64,000 nt of DNA from positions 3,482,001 to 3,546,000 of the forward strand of contig NZ_JHZZ01000001.1 in the NCBI RefSeq assembly GCF_000687935.1. The letters run 5' to 3'. Shown here one piece after another: positions 33,080-42,693 of the stretch (position 1 is its first letter; each line of letters begins with the position of its first letter). The position numbers were made by a program, and so were the translations under genes. The notes under the pieces are model-generated. The model was given only the letters and a program-made list of their open reading frames with translations, was not told the DNA's origin and did no database searches. The stretch is from Polaribacter sp. Hel_I_88. Its GTDB lineage: Bacteria > Bacteroidota > Bacteroidia > Flavobacteriales > Flavobacteriaceae.

Positions 33080-34819
33080 ATGATTTTTACTATTTTTACC
33101 CAAAATTTGCATCCTTTGAAACATTTAATAATACTCGTATTTTTAGCAATTTCTTCTATTAATTTTTCACAAGAAAAATATCCTCAAGATTATTTTAGAG
33201 ATCCTTTAGATGTGCCTATATTTTTGTCTGGTTCCTTTGGTGAATTGCGAAGCAACCATTTTCATGCTGGTTTAGATATCAAAACCCAAGGCAAAGAAGG
33301 TTTAAAAGTTTATGCAGCTGCAGAAGGCTATGTATCAAGAATAAAAGTGCAGCAATTTGGATATGGAAAAGCAATTTATATTACGCATCCAAATGGTTTT
33401 ACAACTGTTTATGGACATTTAAGCAAGTTTAATGATGAAATTGATGCACATGTTAGAAGTGTTCAATATGAAAAAGAGAATTATGATACTGGCAATCTTT
33501 TTTTTAAGAAAGATGAATTCCCAGTAAAAAAAGGAGATGTTATTGCCTTTTCTGGTGATACAGGTGGTTCAGGTGGCCCTCATTTACATTTTGAAATTAG
33601 AAATACTATTACCGAAAATATAATAAATCCTTTGCTATTTGGCATCAAAGTAAAAGATACAAGAACACCCACATTTCAAGGTTTAAAAGTATATGCTCTG
33701 AATACAGATGCTCGAATAAATCAACAAAATAAAAGCTTTCAAATACCGATAAAAAAAATTAGCGAAGGCAATTATACAGCAGATAGAATATCTGCAAGTG
33801 GCCTTATTGGTTTTAGTGTAAGTGCTTTTGATCAATTTAATGGTGTGCCTAATAAAAACGGAATTTATAGTTTAGAAATGCTAGTAAATGGCAAACGTGT
33901 ATATTATCATGATGTAGAAATATTTTCGTTTGCACAAAGTAAATTTTTGAATTTACATATTGATTATGAGCATTATAAAAATTACAAAAAACGATATCAA
34001 AAAACACACAAAGTAACTTCAAACAAATTATCTATCTATAAAGATTTGATAAATAATGGTAAAATTGACATTCAAAATAACATGAATTACGCAATAGAAA
34101 TTATTGCAAAAGATTTTGAAGGCAACACTAGTTCTCTAAAATTTTCTGTAGTTGGAAAAGAAAGTAATGCGCTCTTTTCTGAAATTAAAGACACTACAAA
34201 CTATAAAATAATAGCTAAGAAGTTTCATAAATTTAGTCAAGAAAATGTAACCATTGCATTTCCTAAAAACACGTTTTATGAAGATGTATATTTAGATTTT
34301 ACAGTTGATGAAAAAATAGCTAAAATCCATACACCAACGATTCCCCTTGATAAAAATTTTACACTTACTTTTAACGTTTCAGAATATTCTGAAGAGGAAA
34401 AAGAACAACTTTATATTGCAAATTTAGAGAATCCAAGATATCCTAGATATCAATATACTAGAAAAAAAGACAGCACTTTTTACACTACATCTAAAACTTT
34501 AGGTGATTACACTTTATTAACTGATAATGAAAAACCTAAAATAAATATTTTGTATTTTAAATATGAGCAATGGATATCAAACCTAGAAACCATACAAGTA
34601 AAAATAAGTGATATTGGTTCTGGCATTAAAGATTGGAAAGCCACTATAAATGATGAATGGATTTTAATGCAATACAATCATAAAAAAGGAATATTAACTT
34701 ATAATTTTAGTGATAAAAAATTGGTTGGTAGCAAACATATCTTTAATCTTGTAGTATCAGATAATGTTGGGAATACGAATACGATTTCTACAACGTTCTT
34801 TAAGAAACAAATAAACTAA
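33080..34819 (+). CDS. M23 family metallopeptidase (cell-wall endopeptidase)
   Basis: A 579-residue exported protein. A signal peptide (LKHLIILVFLAISSINFSQ) follows a short N-terminal extension; an in-frame TTG at 33116 would start at the signal itself. The LytM/M23 domain (about 45-190) has the zinc ligands in HFHAGLDI and GGPHLHFEI, with a 17-residue insertion ahead of VKKGDVIAFSGDTG. The C-terminal 380 residues are beta-rich and of unknown role. It should cut peptidoglycan cross-bridges in the periplasm. The next gene, a TonB receptor, starts five bases after its stop, so they form an operon. Confidence 0.88.
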   Translation: MIFTIFTQNLHPLKHLIILVFLAISSINFSQEKYPQDYFRDPLDVPIFLSGSFGELRSNHFHAGLDIKTQGKEGLKVYAAAEGYVSRIKVQQFGYGKAIYITHPNGFTTVYGHLSKFNDEIDAHVRSVQYEKENYDTGNLFFKKDEFPVKKGDVIAFSGDTGGSGGPHLHFEIRNTITENIINPLLFGIKVKDTRTPTFQGLKVYALNTDARINQQNKSFQIPIKKISEGNYTADRISASGLIGFSVSAFDQFNGVPNKNGIYSLEMLVNGKRVYYHDVEIFSFAQSKFLNLHIDYEHYKNYKKRYQKTHKVTSNKLSIYKDLINNGKIDIQNNMNYAIEIIAKDFEGNTSSLKFSVVGKESNALFSEIKDTTNYKIIAKKFHKFSQENVTIAFPKNTFYEDVYLDFTVDEKIAKIHTPTIPLDKNFTLTFNVSEYSEEEKEQLYIANLENPRYPRYQYTRKKDSTFYTTSKTLGDYTLLTDNEKPKINILYFKYEQWISNLETIQVKISDIGSGIKDWKATINDEWILMQYNHKKGILTYNFSDKKLVGSKHIFNLVVSDNVGNTNTISTTFFKKQIN

Positions 34820-34824
34820 TTTTT

Positions 34825-37272
34825 GTGAAAAAAATACTTTTCTTACTTCTACTCCTTCCTAATTTTTTAGCGGCTCAAAAAACAACCATCTTAAAAGGTA
34901 CTGTAAAAAACAGCCAAAAAGAAGGTATAGAAGAAGTTTCTATAAAATTTGGAAACACAGGAACTGCCACAGATATCGATGGTAACTACTCTATAAGAAT
35001 TCCTTTAAATCAAGAAATAACAATTGTTTTTAGCCATGTTTCTTACAAAACACTTACCAAAAAAATAACGGCAACCAATAGAACAGTAATTCGCTTCTCA
35101 CCTACTTTACTTCTCAAAACAGAAAAATTAGATGAAATTATTGTAAAAGATAGTAGAAAAGAAGCATCAGGCCTTATAAGTATCGATATAAAAAAAGCAC
35201 AAAATATTGTAGGGCCAAATGCTGGTGTAGAAAATGTTTTAATGACATTGCCAGGTGTAAATAATAATAACGGTTTAAGTACACAATACAATGTTAGAGG
35301 TGGTAATTTTGATGAAAACCTAGTTTATGTAAATGGAATTGAAGTTTACAGACCTTTTTTAATACGATCTGGTCAGCAAGAAGGTTTGAGTTTTATCAAC
35401 ACAAATATGGTACGAAATATCGATTTTTCTGCTGGAGGTTTTCAAGCAAAATATGGTGATAAATTATCATCAGTTTTAGATATTACGTATAGAAAACCAA
35501 CAGAAACAGCAACTACTGTAGATGCAAGCTTATTAGGCGCAAGTGTAACTTTTGAAGGGAATTTTTTAAATGATAAATTAAGTACAATTACTGGGGTTCG
35601 TTATAGAGACAATAGTTTGTTTGTAAATAGTAAACAAATAGAAACCAATTTTAGACCAAGATTTACAGATGTGCAAACCTATTTGTCTTATCAATTTTCA
35701 GAAAAATTTGAATTAAATTTTCTAGGAAATTTTTCCTTAAACAATTATAATTATCAACCTATCTCTAGAAGAACACGTTTTGGAACGGTTGCAAATCCTT
35801 TAGAATTAATTGTTTTTTATACTGGTGAAGAGCAAAACAATTACTTAACACTTTTTGGAGCTTTGTCTGCGGATTATGAAGTGAATGAAAATTTCACTTT
35901 AACGACAACAGCGTCAAGATACAACACACAAGAAGAAGAACATTTTGACATTGCTGCACAATATAATTTAGGAGAAGTTGATGCCAATATTGGTTCAGAA
36001 AATTTTGGAGAAGTTGAGTTTTCTCAAGGAATTGGATCGCAATTAAATCATGCACGTAATGATTTAGATGCTTTAATTACCAATGTGCAAATTAGAGGAA
36101 CCATTAAACAAGAAGATATTCAGTGGAATTTTGGCGTAAAATATCAAAAGGAAGATATAAAAGACAGAATTAGAGAATGGGAAGTAATTGATTCTTTAGG
36201 TTTTGCTATTAGACCTCCTTTTAGTCCATCAAACAATCAACCTTATGAACCTTTTGAAGGCGCAATAACACCTTTTCAATCGATAAGAAAAGATAATAAT
36301 GTTGCTATCAATAGAGTTTCTGGTTTTGTGCAATTTAACAAACGTTCAGTTTGGAACGATCACGATATTTGGTACAATGTGGGTGTGAGAGCTCATAATT
36401 GGTCTGTAACAGGAAATGGAATTACTTCAAAAAATCAATTGATATTTAGTCCAAGAGGGCAATTTGCCATCAAACCAAATTGGGAAAAAGACATGTTATT
36501 TCGCATTTCTGGTGGTTTTTACTCACAACCACCTTCTTACAGAGAATTAAGAGATTTTGATGGAAATGTAAATGTAGATGTAAAAGCTCAAAAATCGATT
36601 CATTTTGTATCTGGAATGGATTATAGCTTCACAATGTGGGAAAGACCTTTTAAATTAACTACTGAGGTGTATTACAAAGATTTATCGGATGTAAATTCTT
36701 ATACAATTGATAATGTTAGAATTCGTTACAGAGCAGACAATGTTACAGAAGCTTTTGCTTATGGTTTAGATTTACGCTTAAATGGCGAGTTTGTTCCTGG
36801 AAGTGAAAGTTGGGTAAGTATTGGGTATTTAAAAACCGAAGAAAACATCAATAATAGAGGTTATATTGCAAGACCTTCTGATCAGCGAATAAAGTTCGGA
36901 ATTCTATTTCAAGATTATGTGCCAAATTTACCAGATTTAAAAGCTTATTTAAATTTAGTGTATAATTCTGGAGTACCTGGAGGTGCACCTGCATATTCAG
37001 ATCCTTATAATTTTCAAAATCGTTTAAGAGATTATAGACGAGCAGATTTAGGTGTTTCTTATATCTTTGTGGATGCTAACAAACAATTTTCTTCTGGTTG
37101 GTTATCTCAGTTTAAAGAACTTTCAGCAGGTTTAGAATTATTTAATATGTTTGATATTCAGAACGCAATTACCAACACTTGGGTTAGAGATGTGTATTCT
37201 AAAACACAGTTTGGAATCCCAAATTTTATGACAGGTAGAGTTTTAAATTTTAAGGTAGCTATGAAGTTTTAG
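34825..37272 (+). CDS. TonB-dependent outer-membrane receptor with carboxypeptidase-like domain
   Basis: An 815-residue protein with a signal peptide (KKILFLLLLLPNFLAAQ), an N-terminal carboxypeptidase regulatory-like domain (about 21-100; TILKGTVKNSQKEGI, ATDIDGNYSI), a plug domain (about 115-220; SRKEASGLISIDIKKAQNIV, YNVRGGNFDENLVYVNGIEV) and a 22-strand barrel ending in RVLNFKVAMKF. The ligand is unknown; there is no SusD partner gene, so polysaccharide import is not indicated. Start is GTG at 34825. It is coupled to the M23 peptidase gene. Confidence 0.92.
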   Translation: MKKILFLLLLLPNFLAAQKTTILKGTVKNSQKEGIEEVSIKFGNTGTATDIDGNYSIRIPLNQEITIVFSHVSYKTLTKKITATNRTVIRFSPTLLLKTEKLDEIIVKDSRKEASGLISIDIKKAQNIVGPNAGVENVLMTLPGVNNNNGLSTQYNVRGGNFDENLVYVNGIEVYRPFLIRSGQQEGLSFINTNMVRNIDFSAGGFQAKYGDKLSSVLDITYRKPTETATTVDASLLGASVTFEGNFLNDKLSTITGVRYRDNSLFVNSKQIETNFRPRFTDVQTYLSYQFSEKFELNFLGNFSLNNYNYQPISRRTRFGTVANPLELIVFYTGEEQNNYLTLFGALSADYEVNENFTLTTTASRYNTQEEEHFDIAAQYNLGEVDANIGSENFGEVEFSQGIGSQLNHARNDLDALITNVQIRGTIKQEDIQWNFGVKYQKEDIKDRIREWEVIDSLGFAIRPPFSPSNNQPYEPFEGAITPFQSIRKDNNVAINRVSGFVQFNKRSVWNDHDIWYNVGVRAHNWSVTGNGITSKNQLIFSPRGQFAIKPNWEKDMLFRISGGFYSQPPSYRELRDFDGNVNVDVKAQKSIHFVSGMDYSFTMWERPFKLTTEVYYKDLSDVNSYTIDNVRIRYRADNVTEAFAYGLDLRLNGEFVPGSESWVSIGYLKTEENINNRGYIARPSDQRIKFGILFQDYVPNLPDLKAYLNLVYNSGVPGGAPAYSDPYNFQNRLRDYRRADLGVSYIFVDANKQFSSGWLSQFKELSAGLELFNMFDIQNAITNTWVRDVYSKTQFGIPNFMTGRVLNFKVAMKF

Positions 37273-37284
37273 TTTATAAAACTT
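37264..37284. terminator. Hairpin across two convergent stop codons
   Basis: AAGTTTT (37264-37270) and AAAACTT (37278-37284) flank a 7-base loop that contains most of both stop codons (TAG at 37270-37272, and TAA of the minus-strand gene at 37274-37276). The two genes are one base apart, so any terminator must overlap coding sequence. Confidence 0.35.
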
Positions 37285-38305
37285 TATGATCCTCAAACAT
37301 AACTCCGAACTCTTTTTTGTAAATACGAACTACAACCAAAAACAAACTGATTAAAAGAGGTCCAAAAATCAACCCAATAAAACCAAATAAAGGCACACCA
37401 ACAATAACTCCTATTAAAGTTATTAAAGGGTGAACATTATCTAACTTTTTCAATACATACAGTCTAATTATATTATCTGTAGAACCTACAACAGCAATTC
37501 CGTAGATCAAAATTCCCCAAGCAGAAAAAGCATCTCCATTAGACAATGTTAAAATAAAGACTGGTAAAATACCAATAAAAGTACCTATAAATGGAATCAT
37601 GGAACCTACTGTAACAATAATAAACCAGAAAAATGGATCTTCTACATTGAAAATCAAAAAACCTATCAATGCAATAACACCTTGTGCAATTGCTACTAAA
37701 GGAATACCAATTGCATTAGAACGAACTATGGCTTGTGATTCTTGACCAATTATTTTTAAATTTTTTTCGCTAATAGGAATGTATTCATACAATGACTCTT
37801 TTAATTGTTTCCTGTTGGTTAGCATATAATAAAGCATAAAATACATCAATCCAATACCAATAAATATATTAAAAGTACTTCCTGCAAAATTTTCTAAATT
37901 ATTTGCGATCCAAGTAGAAATTTCTTCAACATTGATTCTAGAACTTAAGTCGTATCCAAATTTGTTCTCAAAATCGCTCATGTGCCCTTTTAAAGCTTTC
38001 GCAACTTCTTTAGAGTTATCTACAGCCTCTCCTATTTTATTACCCAACATTATTATAATTCCTGTAACAGGTAATAAAATGCAGACAAAAGAAATCAGCA
38101 TTAAAAATAAAGCAGCTAAATCTGGATTCCATTTTTTCTTAACCAAAAAAACCATGGGCTTTCTTAATAAAACATAAATAGTAATGGCTCCTAAAACTCC
38201 TGATAAATAAGGTAATAATTCAGTAAAAATTAAAATAGCAAAAATTACAATTAAAAGTAAAACAAATACTTGTCTTATTGTTTTTGGCGGAATTACATTT
38301 TTCAT
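37274..38305 (-). CDS. AI-2E family transporter
   Basis: A 343-residue inner-membrane protein with about eight hydrophobic helices, starting QVFVLLLIVIFAILIFTELL. It shows the family layout of an N-terminal pair of helices, a soluble region (about 85-140; AKALKGHMSDFENKFGYDLS) and a C-terminal block with GSMIPFIGTFIGILP and GVPLFGFIGLIFGPLL. Members are permease-like proteins, some linked to autoinducer-2 export or Na+/H+ exchange; the substrate here is unknown. Its end is one base from the end of the convergent TonB receptor gene. Confidence 0.88.
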   Translation of the reverse strand: MKNVIPPKTIRQVFVLLLIVIFAILIFTELLPYLSGVLGAITIYVLLRKPMVFLVKKKWNPDLAALFLMLISFVCILLPVTGIIIMLGNKIGEAVDNSKEVAKALKGHMSDFENKFGYDLSSRINVEEISTWIANNLENFAGSTFNIFIGIGLMYFMLYYMLTNRKQLKESLYEYIPISEKNLKIIGQESQAIVRSNAIGIPLVAIAQGVIALIGFLIFNVEDPFFWFIIVTVGSMIPFIGTFIGILPVFILTLSNGDAFSAWGILIYGIAVVGSTDNIIRLYVLKKLDNVHPLITLIGVIVGVPLFGFIGLIFGPLLISLFLVVVRIYKKEFGVMFEDHKVL

Positions 38306-38410
38306 TATTTCAATTATTTTGATGCAATATATTATGAAATCATTTTAAAAAATAATACTATCAAATTTATTATTAATACAATCCCTAAAGCTAAAAAAAA
38401 ACTTACTAAA

Positions 38411-38770
38411 CTATTCTCTGTTTACTAAATCTATAGAAAAAGCAGGGGTACACACAGCAATATATTCGCATTCCTCATCAAAAGGATTTGAATATTGAAC
38501 ACGTGTATTTTTTTCTATTTTAATAGATTGACCAGCCTCTAATACAACTATTTCCTCTTCAATTATAAATTGCTTTTTACCTTTAATAATATAAGTATAC
38601 TCATCAAATTGAGGTGTTTGAAAAGGCTCTTTCCATTTTGGAGGGGCAACCATATGTGCAATACTAATTCCTGATTGCTGGTTTGTAGCATTTCCAAAAT
38701 GTTCTTCAATTAATTTGCCATCAGTGGTTGGTACTACAAATGGTGCTTTTTGAATTGTATATTTTTTCAT
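38411..38770 (-). CDS. Small cupin-domain protein
   Basis: A 119-residue single-domain cupin. The first cupin motif region reads FDEYTYIIKGKKQFIIEEEI and the second VQYSNPFDEECEYIAVCTP; a glycine-turn precedes EAGQSIKIEK. Only part of the usual metal-binding set is visible, so catalysis is uncertain. It lies 4 bases after the 129-residue gene upstream and is likely co-transcribed with it. Confidence 0.8.
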   Translation of the reverse strand: MKKYTIQKAPFVVPTTDGKLIEEHFGNATNQQSGISIAHMVAPPKWKEPFQTPQFDEYTYIIKGKKQFIIEEEIVVLEAGQSIKIEKNTRVQYSNPFDEECEYIAVCTPAFSIDLVNRE

Positions 38771-38774
38771 AATT

Positions 38775-39164
38775 TTAAGTACAAATTGTTAAGTAAACAT
38801 TGGTAACATCTACTTCTACTTTTGAAAAACTATCATAACTTCTTTCAACAAAATAAAAAGTATCTGCTGTGTTTACATCTAAATTTAATAAAAGTTCTTT
38901 TGATAGATTTGCTAATTTTTTATTCGATTTATTTTTTGAAGCAATTGCTAATCTTAAGGTATTTAAGTGCGATTTATCGTTTAAAAGGCAACCAATAATC
39001 CCAATATTTTCTGGCTCTACAGCAACACATTCCAGAAGTATTTCTCTTTCTTTTTCTGTTATTTTAAGATCATTATCCAAATAATATTGAAAGATAATCC
39101 TTCTTTCAAACTCAGAATTTGGATGCAAAACTGTTTCTTTATGAACTAATATTGATTTGTCCAA
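38775..39164 (-). CDS. Conserved protein of unknown function
   Basis: A 129-residue soluble protein starting at TTG 39164. It opens with MDKSILVHKETVLHPNSEF and holds a helical middle part (LKITEKEREILLECVAVEPE, SKNKSNKKLANLSKELLLNL) and a beta-like end (DTFYFVERSYDS). No motif or family recognised. It is tightly packed between the cupin gene and a lipoprotein gene (8 bases) on the same strand, so the three form one transcription unit. Confidence 0.6.
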   Translation of the reverse strand: MDKSILVHKETVLHPNSEFERRIIFQYYLDNDLKITEKEREILLECVAVEPENIGIIGCLLNDKSHLNTLRLAIASKNKSNKKLANLSKELLLNLDVNTADTFYFVERSYDSFSKVEVDVTNVYLTICT

Positions 39165-39172
39165 AAACCTTT

Positions 39173-39730
39173 TTAATTAAACCAAATCACAAAAGATTTT
39201 ATTTTAGCCAAATCTGGTATTTGCTCTAAAGATACTTTTTGAGTTCTAAAATCTCTTAACCCTAATTCATCCTTATCAATTGTCATAGTTGCATTTAATT
39301 CATCTAAAAACAATGTTACAGATTGTAAAGTAGATTCTGGCCTTAAACTATTAACAGCATTTATTTCTGAAAAATTAGATTTTAAATTGATGCCAGCATT
39401 TGTTTTATAGCGATCGTCATGGATTTCAATACTTTTAATAGTTGATGTAGAATCTAACTGTTCTTTTGGTACAATGGTTAGCAAGTGCTTCCCTCCTTTT
39501 TCGTAAATCAAATATTTATCATCATCTTGAAAATAATTATCACCTAGAGCACCTTCGCTTAATTGGGTTACAATGGAATCATTTTCAAAAATTCCACCTA
39601 TTTCTTTTACTGTAGTTTTTGTGGTAATTAAACCTACTCTTCCTTTTTCAATTTTAAATTGATCATTATTTGAACAACTTATTATTAAAAGTGATGCTAT
39701 AATTAGCGATAGGAAACTTCTTTTTATCAT
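39173..39730 (-). CDS. Lipoprotein of unknown function
   Basis: A 185-residue lipoprotein (MIKRSFLSLIIASLLIISC, lipobox IISC). The mature part contains GRVGLITTKTTVKEIGGIF, followed by DSIVTQLSEG, YLIYEKGGKHLLTIV and SIEIHDDRYKTNAGINLKS. This looks like a short repeated strand-turn fold known from flavobacterial lipoproteins with a KGRVG start, but no named family could be given. It heads the three-gene unit with the 129-residue protein and the cupin. Confidence 0.7.
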   Translation of the reverse strand: MIKRSFLSLIIASLLIISCSNNDQFKIEKGRVGLITTKTTVKEIGGIFENDSIVTQLSEGALGDNYFQDDDKYLIYEKGGKHLLTIVPKEQLDSTSTIKSIEIHDDRYKTNAGINLKSNFSEINAVNSLRPESTLQSVTLFLDELNATMTIDKDELGLRDFRTQKVSLEQIPDLAKIKSFVIWFN

Positions 39731-39777
39731 GCTTATTTAATTTTTATAAAATATAAAACGTTCGTTTTTAAATTTTG

Positions 39778-41337
39778 TTATTTCATTACTTTTCTTAAAA
39801 TACCAAAAGCAGCTCTTATAAAAGTTGCACTTGTTAATACTTTAACAATCGGATTCATTCTTGTGCTTGCTCTTCTTGTACTTCTTGAACTTGTTCTTCT
39901 TTCTTTTTCTCTTTCTCTTGCTATTTTTTCTCGTTCTTTTTCATCTTCTGCATCTTTAATAGCTTTTTGCTCTGCTAAATTAACCTTTTCAATTTTACTA
40001 TTTAGCATTTCGTAAGCACTTTCTCTATCAATATTTTGATTGTATTTTGCTGCTAACCTTGAGTTGTTAATTACCGTGTTTAATTCTTGCTCTGTTAAAA
40101 TATCCATTCTACTCATTGGCGCTCTTAACATAGTTCTTGCTAAAGGTGTTGGAATTCCTTTTTCGTTTAAAACCGATACAAATGCCTCTCCAATTCCTAA
40201 TTGCGTTAACACTTCTTTGGTATCATAATATGCTGATATTGGATAATTTTCTGCTGCCAATTTAATAGCTTTTCTATCTTTTGCAGTAAAAGCTCTTAAA
40301 GCATGTTGCACTTTTAAACCTAATTGTGCTAAAATATCTTCTGGCACATCTTTAGGATTTTGAGTAACAAAATACAACCCAATTCCTTTGGAACGAATCA
40401 ATTTTACAATACTTTCTATTTGACTTAACAAAGCTTTTGAGGCTTCTTCAAAAACCAAATGTGCTTCATCTATAAAGATGATTAATTCTGGTCTTCCAGA
40501 ATCTCCTTGTTCAGGAAACGTTTCATAAACCTCTGCCAATAATTGTAACATAAATGTTGAAAACAATTTTGGCTTGTCTTGAATATCAGTTAAGCGTAAA
40601 ACAGAAATTATTCCTCTTCCATTTTCATCGATTCTTGTTAAATCTTCTACCTCAAAAGATTTTTCTCCAAAAAATAAATCTCCTCCTTGTTGTTCTATTT
40701 CTACAATTTTACGCAAAATTGCACCTGTTGATGAAGATGAAATTCGACCATATTCTGCCTGAATTTCTTCCTTCCCTTCATTCGTTACAAATTGTAAAAC
40801 TTTTTTAAAATCTTTAATATCTAAAAGCGGATATTGGTTATCATCACAATATTTAAAAATGATAGCTAAAATACCTGATTGTGTCTCTGTTAAATCTAAA
40901 ATTCTTGACAATAAAACTGGACCAAATTCAGAGACTGTGGCACGCATTTTAACCCCTTTTTGTTCAGAGATTGATAAAACTTCTATTGGAAAACTTTTAG
41001 CTTCGAAAGGAAAACCAATTTTTGCATGGCGTTCATCTATTTTTGCATGTCCAGGACTTGCTTTTGCCAAACCAGACAAATCTCCTTTAATATCCATTAA
41101 CAAGACAGGAATTCCTTTTTCTGATAAATTTTCGGCTAAAACTTGTAGTGTTTTTGTTTTTCCAGTTCCTGTTGCTCCAGCAATTAAACCATGTCTGTTT
41201 AAAGTTTTAAGAGGTACTTTAACAATAGCATCTGTAATGGTTTCCTCACCCAACATGGCTGCACCTAATTCTATAAAATCGCCTTTGGTTTTGTAACCGT
41301 CGTTTATATATTCAAAAAACTCCTCTTTTTGACTCAT
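39778..41337 (-). CDS. HerA/YjgR-type ATPase (DUF853 family)
   Basis: A 519-residue FtsK/HerA-superfamily ATPase. Walker A is GATGTGKT (residues 54-61), Walker B is LIIFIDEAHLVF, and the sensor region is LYFVTQNPKDVPED. The N-terminal strand region (GDFIELGAAMLGEET) and the C-terminal basic tail (KEREKIAREREKERRTSSRS) are as in the DUF853/YjgR group. Such proteins are putative DNA-translocating or pumping ATPases whose role is not settled. No nuclease gene (NurA) lies nearby, so a HerA-NurA complex is not supported. Confidence 0.88.
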   Translation of the reverse strand: MSQKEEFFEYINDGYKTKGDFIELGAAMLGEETITDAIVKVPLKTLNRHGLIAGATGTGKTKTLQVLAENLSEKGIPVLLMDIKGDLSGLAKASPGHAKIDERHAKIGFPFEAKSFPIEVLSISEQKGVKMRATVSEFGPVLLSRILDLTETQSGILAIIFKYCDDNQYPLLDIKDFKKVLQFVTNEGKEEIQAEYGRISSSSTGAILRKIVEIEQQGGDLFFGEKSFEVEDLTRIDENGRGIISVLRLTDIQDKPKLFSTFMLQLLAEVYETFPEQGDSGRPELIIFIDEAHLVFEEASKALLSQIESIVKLIRSKGIGLYFVTQNPKDVPEDILAQLGLKVQHALRAFTAKDRKAIKLAAENYPISAYYDTKEVLTQLGIGEAFVSVLNEKGIPTPLARTMLRAPMSRMDILTEQELNTVINNSRLAAKYNQNIDRESAYEMLNSKIEKVNLAEQKAIKDAEDEKEREKIAREREKERRTSSRSTRRASTRMNPIVKVLTSATFIRAAFGILRKVMK

Positions 41338-41502
41338 TAATTTAAATTTTGATAAAAATAATCAAAGTTTAAGAAGTGAGAAATTATTTTAGACTTTTGT
41401 TTTTATTCAAAAAAGTATTAAAACCATAATTTCTAATCAATTCAAATAATAGTTTTCTTTCTTTGTAAAATATTCTAAATTTATACACTTATTCTAAAAG
41501 CG

Positions 41503-42633
41503 ATGAAAACATCAAAATATATTTATTTTTTCGTGCTATTTACTCTTTTTGCGTGCGCTGGTACTGAAATTGAGGAGGAAACAGCAACAGATTTAGATAA
41601 AGATATTATTTATTTAGATGACAATGGCGTTACTATTAAGGCAAGTAGCAGATCTAAAATAGGAGATATTAAAGAAATAAATGGCATTACTTATACTGTT
41701 GTAGATTTAGATTCTTTAAAAAAATTAATTCAGATAAATGCAGATCTTTCTAAAGTTGTAGTTTCTAAAATTACAAACATGAGTTTACTTTTTCAATACA
41801 AAGCAGATTTTAATCAAAATCTTAGTAATTGGGATGTTAGCAATGTTACTAGTATGGATAACATGTTTAGAGCTACAAGTTTTAATTCTGATATTAGTTT
41901 TTGGGACGTTAGCAAAGTAACAAATATGAATGCGATGTTTAGAGACACTCCTTTTAACCAAGATATTAGTACCTGGAATGTTAGCAATGTTACTTTTATG
42001 GGAGAACTTTTTAGAAACACACCTTTTAATAACGATATAAGTAGCTGGAATGTAAGTAATGTACAAAATATGGGTGGCATGTTTAGAGGCACTCCTTTTA
42101 ACCAAGATATTTCTAATTGGGACGTAAGTAACGTTACCAAAATGCCAGAAATGTTTAGAGACTCAGATTTTAATCAAAGTATTAATAGTTGGGAAGTAGA
42201 TAATGTAGACAATATGGGTGGTTTGTTTCGAGACTCAGATTTTAATCAACCTCTTAACTCATGGAACATGAGCAATGTTTTAACGATGGCTGCCATGTTT
42301 AAAAACTCTTCATTTAACCAAAATGTGGAAAATTGGAATGTGAGTAAAGTTAAGGACATGACAGATGTTTTTCAAGATTGCGTTTCTTTTAACCAAAATA
42401 TTAGTAATTGGGACATATCACAAGTTACATTTATTGATGGTATGATTGATAGAACTGCTATTTCTCCTGAAAATTATGACGCTATTTTATTACAATGGTC
42501 TTCTTTAAACTTAAATAAAGATCTTAATTTTGGAGCTAGAGAAGTAACCTATTGTAATGAAGAATCTTCCAGACAAAAAATAACAACTAATTTTAATTGG
42601 ATAATTTCTGATGGTGGTTTAGATTGTAATTAA
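41503..42633 (+). CDS. DUF285 (BspA-type) repeat lipoprotein
   Basis: A 376-residue lipoprotein (MKTSKYIYFFVLFTLFAC). After a linker and a conserved lead-in (IGDIKEINGITYTVVDLDSL), residues 103-319 hold nine consecutive copies of a 24-residue DUF285 unit of the type FNQDISNWDVSNVTKMPEMF, the last copy degenerate. The end has two cysteines (YCNEE and GLDCN). Such leucine-poor BspA-type repeats build an elongated surface solenoid used for adhesion. No sorting domain is visible, so the lipid anchor holds it. The gene stands alone, upstream of the convergent LytTR gene. Confidence 0.88.
   Translation: MKTSKYIYFFVLFTLFACAGTEIEEETATDLDKDIIYLDDNGVTIKASSRSKIGDIKEINGITYTVVDLDSLKKLIQINADLSKVVVSKITNMSLLFQYKADFNQNLSNWDVSNVTSMDNMFRATSFNSDISFWDVSKVTNMNAMFRDTPFNQDISTWNVSNVTFMGELFRNTPFNNDISSWNVSNVQNMGGMFRGTPFNQDISNWDVSNVTKMPEMFRDSDFNQSINSWEVDNVDNMGGLFRDSDFNQPLNSWNMSNVLTMAAMFKNSSFNQNVENWNVSKVKDMTDVFQDCVSFNQNISNWDISQVTFIDGMIDRTAISPENYDAILLQWSSLNLNKDLNFGAREVTYCNEESSRQKITTNFNWIISDGGLDCN
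41809..42459 (+). repeat. Nine in-frame 72-bp repeats within the DUF285 gene
   Basis: Each unit encodes 24 residues. Copies 2 to 5 are the most alike at DNA level (for example CCTTTTAA(C/T)(C/A)A and AATATGGGTGG recur). Tandem units of this kind can expand or shrink by recombination, so copy number may differ between strains. Confidence 0.8.
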
Positions 42634-42693
42634 TTACTAAATTAATAAGCTAAAATGTCTTTTTTAAGGAAATACCAATAAAAAATGATTTTC

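Noticed and set aside
34825..37272. TonB receptor as part of a polysaccharide utilisation locus
   Set aside because: There is no SusD-like gene or glycoside hydrolase; its only partner is an M23 peptidase.
39778..41337. HerA-NurA end-resection system
   Set aside because: No NurA-like nuclease gene is present; the protein fits the DUF853/YjgR group better.
41785..42140. Two long minus-strand frames across the DUF285 repeats
   Set aside because: They are shadows of the repeated coding sequence and change with repeat register; the plus-strand lipoprotein has signal, lipobox and domain repeats.
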